From: CAZOMR01 sp964580655
GTDB lineage: Bacteria > RBG-13-61-14 > CAZOMR01
Direction of reading: 5' to 3'
NCBI GenBank assembly: GCA_964580655.1
Contig: CAZOMR010000203.1
Span: 1-6,058, forward strand
Length of the DNA stretch: 6,058 nt
The translations under genes were made by a program, and so were the position numbers. Below, one piece after another: positions 1-6,058 of this stretch. The notes beneath the pieces are model-generated. The model was not told where the DNA came from, did no database searches, and saw only the letters and a list, made by a program, of their open reading frames with translations. Every line of letters starts with the position of its first letter. Positions within the stretch are counted from its first letter, which is position 1.

Positions 1-1659
1 CACATCGGGGTCTATTAGATAGAGGAACTCAAAATACCTGTGCAGGGGCAGGCGCATGTGGCCGAATGGTGAAGCGAGTCCTTTTTGGGCCGAGATCAGG
101 CCGGAGAGCTCGCCGTATTTAGCAGAAGGGCCGAGCTTTTCAAAGCAGATGAAGCGCTTGTGAGGGTACTGTCTCTCTATGAAAGCATCCACACCCGTGT
201 CAAGTTTGAAAAGACCCGGGGGAGTTCGAGGCACGGCCGCAATCGCGAGTAGATAAACATCGCTGAGCACCAGTATCCCGATAAGCCACGAGAAAAGACG
301 CGCCCTTTGTTTGAGTTCCAGGCTGATAAAAAGCCCTGTCAGGCCGCCGAAGACCATCAGTGCCCCAAGGAGGTATCTTGTGTCGGTCCCGACAAGCCGC
401 GGGGCAACAAGCAAAATAGCAAGCCCCCAGGCCGCAATGATCCCGAGAAGAATTTTGAATGATTTTTCAGAAAAGTTTTTTCTGAATTGATCAAAGCCGT
501 ATCCGGCCGCAATGAGCATGGCCAGTTGAATCTGCTCAACCGACCGCTCCGGAGTGGCCGACTGCCCAAGCACCGGGATGCGCTCAAGGAGTGGCGCGAG
601 AAAATCAAGCTCCTTGATAACCAGGTAACCGATCATGAAAAAAGCAATCTGCCAGAAAGCCCTGATACGATTATCGCGGCGATAGAGCTTCAGGGAATAT
701 ATCACGCCCACGAGAGCCAGGGTTCCCAGGTAGAATGGAGCAAGCCCGTTATTGAAATCCGAGATTGGATGGATGTCCCGGAAGTATTGCCAGGGGGAAA
801 AGATAAACGGCAGGTAAACAGGCCAGTTCTGGAAAAATCCGGTAAACTCCAGATCGAACAGTGATTGAGATGAGCGGACAGAATGGACGAGAAGCTCAAG
901 CAGAAAAAGCACCTGGGCCGAGCACATGATAAGTCCGAGCCCGATACTGAAGCCCGTGAAAAACATTGTGCGCAGGGTTGACCCGGGGGATTGCATACGC
1001 AGGAACAAAAGGATAAACAGGAGGATAAAAAAGAGGTTAGAGATAACCGCTTCGGTGTCCCCGCTCATGATCATCATCATGCTCACCATTCCCATGAGCA
1101 TGATCTGGAGAGGTCTCGGCCGAGTGTGCATACGCCTGAGTCCGTAGAGAAAAACAGGGAGCCATGGAATGGTGGCGTGGTTTGATAGCTGGCTTTGCAG
1201 AAAGAAGTAGAAGCCCGAGCATGAAAAGGTAATGGCCGCGAGAAAAGCGGCAAGTGGAGAAAGCCTCAACTCTCGGAACAGGATAAAACAGCCGAGCCCG
1301 GCCAGCAGACCGTAGCACAGATGAGCCAGGGTCACAGCATTGAAGAAATTGAAAACCGTGAAGAAGAAAATATTGGGAATGTAAAGCATGCCGCCGTGCG
1401 AGTAGGCAAGCCAGGGCATTCCCCCGTAGCGATGCGGATTCCATAGAGGGAAAAGCCCCTCACGATAACACCCTCCCCAGAAGGTAAAGCCCGGGTACCA
1501 CTGCGTGGTGATGTCCATCTTCTCCGGGGTCTCCACGGCTGAGAGCCCGCAGAAGAATTGCGGAAGATAAAGAAGCCCGATGAGAAGGCAGAGCGCGATA
1601 AGATACGGAATGTCCGCCTTGCCCAGCTTTTTTTCCTGATTACGGGTCTGAGAATTCAT
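1..1659 (-). CDS. YfhO-like polytopic membrane protein (GT-C type), C-terminus off the left edge
   Basis: Reading the minus strand from the ATG at 1659 gives 553 codons without a stop to the window edge, so the gene is partial at its 3' end. The product is strongly hydrophobic with many membrane segments; the first is at about residues 17-36. A loop follows with D49, QWYP (53-56) and EGLFPLWNPHRYGGMPW (67-83). This is the acidic residue plus PLWNP signature of YfhO-family proteins (PF09586), large GT-C-fold proteins. One of them, in Bacillus subtilis, is implicated in adding sugar to lipoteichoic acid. FSCSGF (145-150), IPWLPV (164-169) and MSGDTE (198-203) also fit the family; I recall GHPE-like residues at the last site in relatives, so GDTE may be a variant. 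An in-frame ATG at 1686 would add nine residues; both starts have only AGG-type ribosome sites. The gene follows the GH172 gene by 72 nt without a terminator. The sugar and acceptor are unknown. Confidence 0.8.
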   Translation of the reverse strand, partial: MNSQTRNQEKKLGKADIPYLIALCLLIGLLYLPQFFCGLSAVETPEKMDITTQWYPGFTFWGGCYREGLFPLWNPHRYGGMPWLAYSHGGMLYIPNIFFFTVFNFFNAVTLAHLCYGLLAGLGCFILFRELRLSPLAAFLAAITFSCSGFYFFLQSQLSNHATIPWLPVFLYGLRRMHTRPRPLQIMLMGMVSMMMIMSGDTEAVISNLFFILLFILLFLRMQSPGSTLRTMFFTGFSIGLGLIMCSAQVLFLLELLVHSVRSSQSLFDLEFTGFFQNWPVYLPFIFSPWQYFRDIHPISDFNNGLAPFYLGTLALVGVIYSLKLYRRDNRIRAFWQIAFFMIGYLVIKELDFLAPLLERIPVLGQSATPERSVEQIQLAMLIAAGYGFDQFRKNFSEKSFKILLGIIAAWGLAILLVAPRLVGTDTRYLLGALMVFGGLTGLFISLELKQRARLFSWLIGILVLSDVYLLAIAAVPRTPPGLFKLDTGVDAFIERQYPHKRFICFEKLGPSAKYGELSGLISAQKGLASPFGHMRLPLHRYFEFLYLIDPDV

Positions 1660-1731
1660 TGAACCTGCTTTCCCAGATTCTCGCATGTATCCTGGGGCAG
1701 GGGCAAGCGATAACCGGGCAGGGCTGTTTCT

Positions 1732-3288
1732 TTATGGCAGTTCGTACCAGAAAGCCACGCTCGCGTAATCATCACCGCGAGTCTTGCTCTGGTTGATCAA
1801 GGCCCCCGGATACCTCTTCAGCGACACCGCGCCCTGCCGCTCGTAGCTTACCTTGATGTACTCCCGGAATGGCACATAATCAGAGATGCGGAACCGGAAC
1901 GCCACATTGGGTCCGGTCTCGCCCTCCTTTATCCCCTGCGGCGTCCTGATGAGGATTCCGGAGATGGGCGTGAGGTATTTTGTGTATCCCCAGGACCAGT
2001 TGAACTCATCTTCCGTGCCCGTGCCCTGGATCACCGGGGGCCAGGAATCACTGTCCACAAATGTATTCTCATCTCCCTCGCCCCACCAGTCCGGGCCCAC
2101 GCTTTCTACATAAAGGAAACAGCCTACATAATAGCCTCTGCCGTCTCTCTCCATCACCACATAGTTGTCCGAGGGATCATATACCCTCAAAGACCCATAG
2201 GTGGTTTTTCTCGTGACATCAGTGGGAAAGGTCTGCTTGTGAAACATGGCATGAAGGTGCATGGTCCCCGGCGGAAGGGTTTTAGATTCTGTTTGATAAT
2301 CAAGAACAAGACTTCGCGCGGCATCACCGGTGTTCTCGATTTCTATCCTGATGCCATTGTGATAGGGCATGGGCAGGCGACAGGTGAAGCCCTCGGGGCC
2401 GGCTTCAAACGCAAGGCTTGACCAGCGATTGCCCTCCCATTCACCGCGCGAGTCAAAGTAAGACCCGAAGAAGGCATGTGCAGGACAATCAATGTCCGGA
2501 GGTCCGGAGGGGTTGGTGAAGATTCGAAGCTGAATTCCGGAAAGGTTCCGGGAAGGATCGTCGTTATCCGCGAGACTCAACTCCCGGATGATGCCAATGC
2601 CTGTCTCCTCCATTGCGATCAACTTTTCACCCGGCTCAATGGGGCGCTTGAATTCCCGCCTTGTCAGTGTCATACCCTCAAGGGCAGAAGCGCCGTTACT
2701 GTCCCAGAAGGCCTTCGCCCTCCTCAGGCCTTCATGATTACCGGCATCCGGAGCGGGAACAAAGGTCTTGATGCTCTCCGCACTATCGTAGGTCTGGTAG
2801 CTGACCTGGTAAAATGCAAGGATGTCGAATCCAATCGTGGTAATTACCGCGGACTTCTTAAAAGGGATCGGGAGATACTGGGCACTGCGGCCGACCGGGA
2901 ACGAGGGAAGGTCATCACATCCGCGTTCAAGATAGTCCTTGAACTTGCATTTAACCGCAGGCCGCTTTGCGCCGTCAAGGTAGAACTTGATGGTTCCGGC
3001 CGGCAGTGCGGACCAGACCCGGTAGATACACCCCGGGCCCTCTATGCGGAAGATAGTCCGCTCGCCCCTGTAAAGGCCGTGATAGTGGCTGAAATCAATG
3101 TTCCGGTTCACAGGGCTTGAGCTGGAGCTCAGCCCGGTCTCAACCCCGTCGCGCCACACCAGCAGATGGTCATACCCGCTCATGGCATCAAGCCCGACCA
3201 CCTGCTCCGCACCTGAAGCGAAAAAACCAATGCACGCGACAAACAAGACAATTGAAACAATCACCTTCACGCGCAATCTCACCCTCAT
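1732..3288 (-). CDS. Secreted DUF2961 / GH172-family glycoside hydrolase
   Basis: 518 residues. A basic N-terminus (MRVRLRVK) and a hydrophobic stretch (9-23) ending in ASGA form a signal peptide, probably cut near residue 26 or 27; C19 lies inside the hydrophobic core and does not make a good lipobox. DUF2961 landmarks follow in order: GPGCIYRVW (84-92), FYLDG (102-106), YLPIPFKKS (138-146), FYQVSYQTY (159-167), GYYVGC (385-390), WWGEGDE (401-407) and GTGTEDEF (422-429). DUF2961 is the core of GH172, with characterised members acting as difructose dianhydride I synthase/hydrolase and D-arabinofuranosidase. Two glutamates are catalytic in the founding enzyme; E404 or E407 and E426 are the likely equivalents here, by motif position only. 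The ATG at 3288 has an excellent ribosome site (AGGAG, 7 nt spacing) and sits 22 nt after trpA, suggesting co-transcription. It probably acts in the periplasm or outside the cell. The substrate cannot be read from sequence. Confidence 0.87.
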   Translation of the reverse strand: MRVRLRVKVIVSIVLFVACIGFFASGAEQVVGLDAMSGYDHLLVWRDGVETGLSSSSSPVNRNIDFSHYHGLYRGERTIFRIEGPGCIYRVWSALPAGTIKFYLDGAKRPAVKCKFKDYLERGCDDLPSFPVGRSAQYLPIPFKKSAVITTIGFDILAFYQVSYQTYDSAESIKTFVPAPDAGNHEGLRRAKAFWDSNGASALEGMTLTRREFKRPIEPGEKLIAMEETGIGIIRELSLADNDDPSRNLSGIQLRIFTNPSGPPDIDCPAHAFFGSYFDSRGEWEGNRWSSLAFEAGPEGFTCRLPMPYHNGIRIEIENTGDAARSLVLDYQTESKTLPPGTMHLHAMFHKQTFPTDVTRKTTYGSLRVYDPSDNYVVMERDGRGYYVGCFLYVESVGPDWWGEGDENTFVDSDSWPPVIQGTGTEDEFNWSWGYTKYLTPISGILIRTPQGIKEGETGPNVAFRFRISDYVPFREYIKVSYERQGAVSLKRYPGALINQSKTRGDDYASVAFWYELP

Positions 3289-3295
3289 CTTTTTA

Positions 3296-3300
3296 CTCCT
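3296..3300 (-). promoter_or_regulatory. Strong Shine-Dalgarno for the GH172 gene
   Basis: On the minus strand AGGAG is preceded by an A run and followed by TAAAAAG and then the ATG at 3288, a spacing of 7 nt. It fixes that start. It contrasts with the other three genes of the window, none of which has a comparable site, so this gene may be the best translated of the set. Confidence 0.8.
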
Positions 3301-3310
3301 TTTTTTAAGT

Positions 3311-4126
3311 TCAGGTGCCGGATTTTTTTACCTGGTGAACAGCCCGGCTCAATGTGTTCACAAATCTTCCAACCTCTTTTTGTAGATCGCTAGAATTTCC
3401 GTGTTCAGCGATGGCCTTGACTATCGCGCTTCCGACCACTACGCCATCCGCGATCCAGGCCACTGCTTCGGCCTGCCCGGGGCTGGAGATGCCGAAGCCC
3501 ACTGCGATTGGCAGGTCGGTATGTTTCCTTATCCGGGCTACATCCCTTGAGATGGTCCTGGAAAGGGTCTCGCGAGCGCCGGTCACGCCTGTTACGGATA
3601 CATAGTAGATAAAGCCTGAGCTAGCCCTTGCCGCAAGCTCTATCCGGTTGTCAGTGCTTGTCGGGGCGACAAGATAGATGGCATCCAGGCCGGCCTTGTT
3701 CGCATGGCCCCGGAGGGATTCGCCTTCTTCCGGAGGGAGGTCAACCACGAGCACACCATCGGCACCAGCCTCCTGCGCAAGGCTTATGAAGCGCTCCTCG
3801 CTGTAGATGAAGATCGGGTTGTAATAGCTGAAAAGCACGATGGGAATAGAGATACTTTTTTGAACACTGGCGAGCATCTCAAAGAGGTTGTCCAGGGTGA
3901 AGTAATTCTTTAGGGCTCTGTCCGAAGCGGCCTGGATCGTGGGGCCGTCCGCCGTGGGGTCGGAAAAGGGAATTCCGAGTTCTATGATGTCCGCGCCGTT
4001 CTCCGCACAAGTGACGAGCAATTTCTCGGTCGCATCAAGGTCCGGATCGCCCGCGGTTATATAAGGGATAAAAGCGGTCTGGGCCTTTTGCTTGAGTTCA
4101 AGAAATTTTTCCGCTATCCTGGACAC
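3311..4126 (-). CDS. trpA: Tryptophan synthase alpha subunit
   Basis: 271 residues, full length for the family. The alpha subunit cleaves indole-3-glycerol phosphate to indole and glyceraldehyde 3-phosphate and passes indole to the beta subunit TrpB in the cytoplasm. The protein is a TIM barrel with the expected landmarks: IPYITAGDP (20-28), IIELGIPFSDPTADGP (47-62) with the catalytic pair E49 and D60, VVDLPPEE (127-134) with D129, YYVSVTGVTGAR (174-185) for loop 6, and the phosphate-binding VGFGIS and VVVGSAIV stretches near the C-terminus. The start is GTG at 4126; the resulting MSRIAEKF matches the usual TrpA N-terminus and no other in-frame start precedes the upstream stop. There is no clear Shine-Dalgarno site. 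No trpB lies upstream: the next gene there is divergent. It heads a likely operon with the GH172 and YfhO-like genes, an unusual setting for trpA. Confidence 0.97.
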   Translation of the reverse strand: MSRIAEKFLELKQKAQTAFIPYITAGDPDLDATEKLLVTCAENGADIIELGIPFSDPTADGPTIQAASDRALKNYFTLDNLFEMLASVQKSISIPIVLFSYYNPIFIYSEERFISLAQEAGADGVLVVDLPPEEGESLRGHANKAGLDAIYLVAPTSTDNRIELAARASSGFIYYVSVTGVTGARETLSRTISRDVARIRKHTDLPIAVGFGISSPGQAEAVAWIADGVVVGSAIVKAIAEHGNSSDLQKEVGRFVNTLSRAVHQVKKSGT

Positions 4127-4133
4127 TGTCTTT

Positions 4134-4161
4134 ATTTTATACCTGGAGAATTTTTTGTAAA
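4134..4161 (-). promoter_or_regulatory. Candidate sigma70-type promoter of trpA operon
   Basis: On the minus strand TTTACA (4156-4161) and TAAAAT (4134-4139) are separated by 16 nt. Each matches the sigma70 consensus at 5 of 6 positions. Transcription would begin about 7 nt beyond the -10 box, at roughly 4127, next to the GTG start at 4126. This would give a leaderless or nearly leaderless message, consistent with the absent ribosome site. It is a visual call in an AT-rich stretch, so a chance match is possible. Confidence 0.4.
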
Positions 4162-4192
4162 GTTTTCATTGAGAAAAGCGCGAGAAAGATTC

Positions 4193-5746
4193 ATGGATAA
4201 TTCCGGATGGTATATGAGGCCGCGAGCGCTGATGTTTTTCTTTCTCATTGCCCTGAGCCTTTTCCGCCTGGGTTATATCGGCCAAATGGCTGTCACGCCG
4301 GACGAGGCATATTACTGGACCTGGTCACGCGACCTGTCCGTCTGCTACTATGATCAGCCAGGCATGATAGCCTGGGTCAACAGGCTTTTTGACATCCCCT
4401 GGCATGAGCCTTCCCCGTTCAGCGTGCGCCTTCCCGCGGTGTTACTATCCTTGTTCGGCTCCCTGCTTTTATACCTTGCCTACCGCCAGATTTATCCGCA
4501 CGAGAATGAGGCGGCCGGGTTTATCATTGCGGCGTCATTCCTTCCTATCATATATCTGGGCGGGATTTTCATGGTTCACGATACGGTCCTGCTCTTTTTC
4601 CTGATACTCTCTTACCTCTTTATGTTCCGCATTGTTCGGCTGGGAAAAAAGCTGGACTGGTATCTTCTTGGCCTGGCCCTGACAGCCGCGCTTTACTCCA
4701 AGTTCTCCGCCGTGATGCCGGGGGCATGCTTTGCCTTGTATATCCTGCTTTCTAAAAGCCAGCGAAAATGGCTTACGAGGCCGGAGCCTTATATCGCTTC
4801 TTTAATGGTCGTGGTGCTCTTTCTTCCCGTGATACTCTGGAACCACGAGCATGACTGGGTCTCGGTGCATGCGGTGCAGAGCCTTGTCCGGCATAAAGAA
4901 CTTACTATCATTGACCGATTATCTTATTTCTTCGAATACACAGGAACACAGCTCGCCGCATACTCGCCGCTTATCTGGATAGCCCTGGTAGCCGCGCTTA
5001 TCGAGGCGACCCGGAGATGGTGGAATGACCGATCTGAAGAAGAACTCCTGCTTCTCAGCCTCTCGGCCCCTGTCTGGCTGTATTTCTTCATCCAGTCCTT
5101 CTCCTCCCATGTCTTCGGCAACTGGTCAGTCGTGGGATACATTCCCGCGCTCATGCTCCTTTCTCACTATAGCGCGGAGTCGCTCAATGGAAAAACAGGG
5201 CCGAATATCCTCTTTCGATCATCAGGGCCATTCGGAAAGGGGTATATGATGGCCGGGATGAGTCTTGCTGTTTTCATGTGCATCTCGCTCACCCTTCATG
5301 CCCGCTATGAGATATTTCGACCAGCCCTGGAGCGCCTGGAGGAAAAATATCATCTGGAGAAGCGAATTGACTGGCGCCTGGATCAGGAATTCCTGGCATG
5401 GGGCCATCTCATCTCCCTGGTGGAAAAAACGCGACCCGGCACGGATTTTATTCTCGCCAGGCGCTACCAGGTGGCCAGCATCCTGGAATTTTATCTGCAT
5501 GATCACCCCAGGGTGCTCTTCAAGGCTGGCGGTTCGCGCGGCTCACAGTTCGAGCTTACAAGCGAATTCACCGGGCACGAGGGCCAGAACGCCCTGTTTG
5601 TTGACTTCAAGCCGATTTCACCCAGGATAAAAAAGCATTTCAGCAAGGTGATCGCTCTTTACGCCCCCTTCAGGCTGATGGATGGCGAGAGGGTCCGGAA
5701 GAAATTCTATGTTTACCGCTGTCTGGATTTCAAGGATGTTCCGTAA
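4193..5746 (+). CDS. GT39/ArnT-like polytopic glycosyltransferase
   Basis: 517 residues from the chosen ATG. The protein has a GT-C layout: a first membrane helix at about 12-30, then a periplasmic loop with DEAYYW (37-42) and YYDQPG (52-57), the acidic motif region of PMT/ArnT-type enzymes (relatives often have YYDHPP). Also typical are VHDT (128-131), the LYSKFSA stretch (167-173), PVILWNHEHDW (212-222) and NWSVVGYIPA (310-319). After the last helix near 350-368 comes a soluble domain with RYQVAS and FYL (424-435). Such enzymes move a sugar from a polyprenyl-phosphate donor to lipid A, lipid or protein outside the inner membrane; donor and acceptor here are unknown. The reading frame is open back to a TTG at 4088 inside trpA, but that stretch lacks a ribosome site and the ATG at 4193 directly precedes the first helix; a TTG at 4169 is an alternative. 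The Shine-Dalgarno is weak. It is divergent from trpA. Confidence 0.88.
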   Translation: MDNSGWYMRPRALMFFFLIALSLFRLGYIGQMAVTPDEAYYWTWSRDLSVCYYDQPGMIAWVNRLFDIPWHEPSPFSVRLPAVLLSLFGSLLLYLAYRQIYPHENEAAGFIIAASFLPIIYLGGIFMVHDTVLLFFLILSYLFMFRIVRLGKKLDWYLLGLALTAALYSKFSAVMPGACFALYILLSKSQRKWLTRPEPYIASLMVVVLFLPVILWNHEHDWVSVHAVQSLVRHKELTIIDRLSYFFEYTGTQLAAYSPLIWIALVAALIEATRRWWNDRSEEELLLLSLSAPVWLYFFIQSFSSHVFGNWSVVGYIPALMLLSHYSAESLNGKTGPNILFRSSGPFGKGYMMAGMSLAVFMCISLTLHARYEIFRPALERLEEKYHLEKRIDWRLDQEFLAWGHLISLVEKTRPGTDFILARRYQVASILEFYLHDHPRVLFKAGGSRGSQFELTSEFTGHEGQNALFVDFKPISPRIKKHFSKVIALYAPFRLMDGERVRKKFYVYRCLDFKDVP

Positions 5747-5876
5747 ACGAGGCGGATGTAAGCAAGGGGTGGTCATAATTGCACCCCGCCAGGCTTCAAA
5801 GCATAATCCGCGGGTCCAGTGGATCCGGAGGATTCTTCAAGAGTGGCCTGCGTCCTGGCCCCGGGCAATTGAATGC
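5747..5876 (+). other. Non-coding stretch with two small hairpins
   Basis: I see no gene here; the open frames lack a ribosome site or family features. Two stem-loops are visible. GGGGTG (5766-5771) pairs with CACCCC (5782-5787) over a 10-nt loop, 20 nt after the glycosyltransferase stop. CGGGTCC (5811-5817) pairs with GGATCCG (5821-5827), with one G-T pair, over the loop AGT. Neither is followed by a T run, so neither is a classical intrinsic terminator. They might still mark the 3' end of the glycosyltransferase message. Confidence 0.3.
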
Positions 5877-6030
5877 TGAAAAATCAACGACCAGAATAAT
5901 TGCTGAAAGCACATGGCTAGGCATTTTGTCAAGGCTCGCAGACCACCTTCGGTGGCGCCCGCAGGGCGGCCTTGACAAAATGACGCCATGTGCAAAATAT
6001 AAATCATTCGTTCCTGGTCGTTGATTTTCA
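5877..6030. repeat. 154-bp nested palindromic element, MITE-like
   Basis: The outermost arms are TGAAAAATCAACGACCAG (5877-5894) and CTGGTCGTTGATTTTCA (6014-6030), complementary over 17 of 18 positions with one extra A on the left. Inside, GCACATGGC (5909-5917) pairs perfectly with GCCATGTGC (5985-5993). Inside that, CATTTTGTCAAGGC (5922-5935) pairs perfectly with GCCTTGACAAAATG (5969-5982). The centre holds two further hairpins. The intervening loops are 14/20 nt and 4/2 nt, so the whole stretch can fold into one long stem with internal loops. Terminal inverted repeats, small size and no coding capacity are the marks of a miniature inverted-repeat transposable element. A structured RNA or a palindromic dispersed repeat is the alternative. 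The element family is not one I recognise. Confidence 0.75.
5922..5982. repeat. Inner cloverleaf: 14-bp stem closing two adjacent hairpins
   Basis: The perfect 14-bp stem (5922-5935 with 5969-5982) encloses 33 nt. Within these, CCACC (5943-5947) pairs with GGTGG (5951-5955) across TTC, and CGCCC (5956-5960) pairs with GGGCG (5964-5968) across GCA. The second hairpin follows the first without a gap and abuts the right arm directly. Only the seven bases 5936-5942 are unpaired in the junction. The result is a compact three-way junction that could form in RNA or as extruded single-stranded DNA. It may be a separate palindrome nested inside the outer element. Confidence 0.75.
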
Positions 6031-6041
6031 CCTAAATTGAG

Positions 6042-6058
6042 CGTTTTTTTCTTTTTTT
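6042..6058 (+). other. T-rich tract at window edge
   Basis: After GCG at 6041-6043 the sequence is T apart from a single C at 6051. There is no stem immediately before it; the nearest is the long palindrome ending 13 nt upstream, too far for a standard intrinsic terminator. It could be a U tract for a terminator read from the left with an extended spacer, or belong to a feature beyond the window. I see no more than that. Confidence 0.3.

Noticed and set aside
487..864. 125-codon plus-strand open frame
   Set aside because: It is a shadow of the YfhO-like gene on the minus strand, which runs unbroken through the same bases with membrane-protein composition.
991..1185. Plus-strand open frame encoding a histidine-rich stretch (HDHHHAHHSHEHD), looking like a metal-binding peptide
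   Set aside because: It is antisense to the YfhO-like gene. The histidines come from an ATGATCATC-type run that encodes Met/Ile-rich membrane sequence on the true strand, and it has no ribosome site.
1660..1731. Repeated GGGCAGGG in the gap between the GH172 and YfhO-like genes, considered as a terminator or regulatory repeat
   Set aside because: The two copies are in direct orientation and form no stem, and no T run follows, so there is no sign of termination there.
2476..3120. 214-codon plus-strand open frame
   Set aside because: It lies wholly opposite the GH172 gene, whose motifs and signal peptide are clear. The plus-strand translation shows no recognisable domain.
4088..4192. N-terminal extension of the glycosyltransferase from a TTG start inside trpA
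   Set aside because: The 35 extra residues are not typical of the family, there is no ribosome site at the TTG, and part of it is antisense to the conserved trpA start.
5801..5830. Possible tRNA-like arms (TTCAAA and GGGTCC hairpin)
   Set aside because: No acceptor stem or anticodon arm can be assembled around them, and the spacing does not fit a tRNA.
5779..6031. Small open frames across the right-hand palindrome on both strands
   Set aside because: Their sequences are dictated by the inverted repeats, they have no credible ribosome sites, and their translations show no family features.

Overview
The window holds four protein-coding genes and one structured non-coding element. It reads as chromosomal DNA of a Gram-negative bacterium, probably an uncultured environmental lineage. 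The hints are moderate-to-high GC, a mix of ATG and GTG starts, a GH172/DUF2961 secreted protein, and two GT-C-type membrane proteins of the kind that use lipid-linked sugars. I cannot assign a phylum from the sequence alone.

Layout. The minus strand carries three co-directional genes read from right to left. They are trpA (tryptophan synthase alpha subunit, 4126 to 3311), a signal-peptide-bearing DUF2961/GH172 protein (3288 to 1732), and a large YfhO-like polytopic membrane protein (start 1659, running off the left edge still open). The gaps are 22 and 72 nt with no visible terminator, so one transcript is likely. The plus strand carries one divergent gene, a GT39/ArnT-like glycosyltransferase (4193 to 5746). 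The 66-nt space between it and trpA must hold both promoters. A sigma70-like promoter for trpA is visible and sits so close to the GTG start that the message could be leaderless.

Right end. From 5747 to the edge I see no gene. From 5877 to 6030 lies a 154-bp nested palindrome with three levels of inverted repeat (17/18, 9 and 14 bp) enclosing two adjacent GC-rich hairpins. This is the architecture of a MITE-like element or a cloverleaf structured repeat, and it is the most unusual feature here.

How the genes fit. TrpA is a cytoplasmic amino-acid enzyme, and no trpB is adjacent on its upstream side. The other three genes suggest envelope glycan work: two GT-C-type membrane proteins that would transfer sugars outside the cytoplasmic membrane, and an exported glycosidase of a family known to act on fructofuranosyl or arabinofuranosyl linkages. 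The joint pathway is inference. The individual family calls rest on motifs read from the translations.
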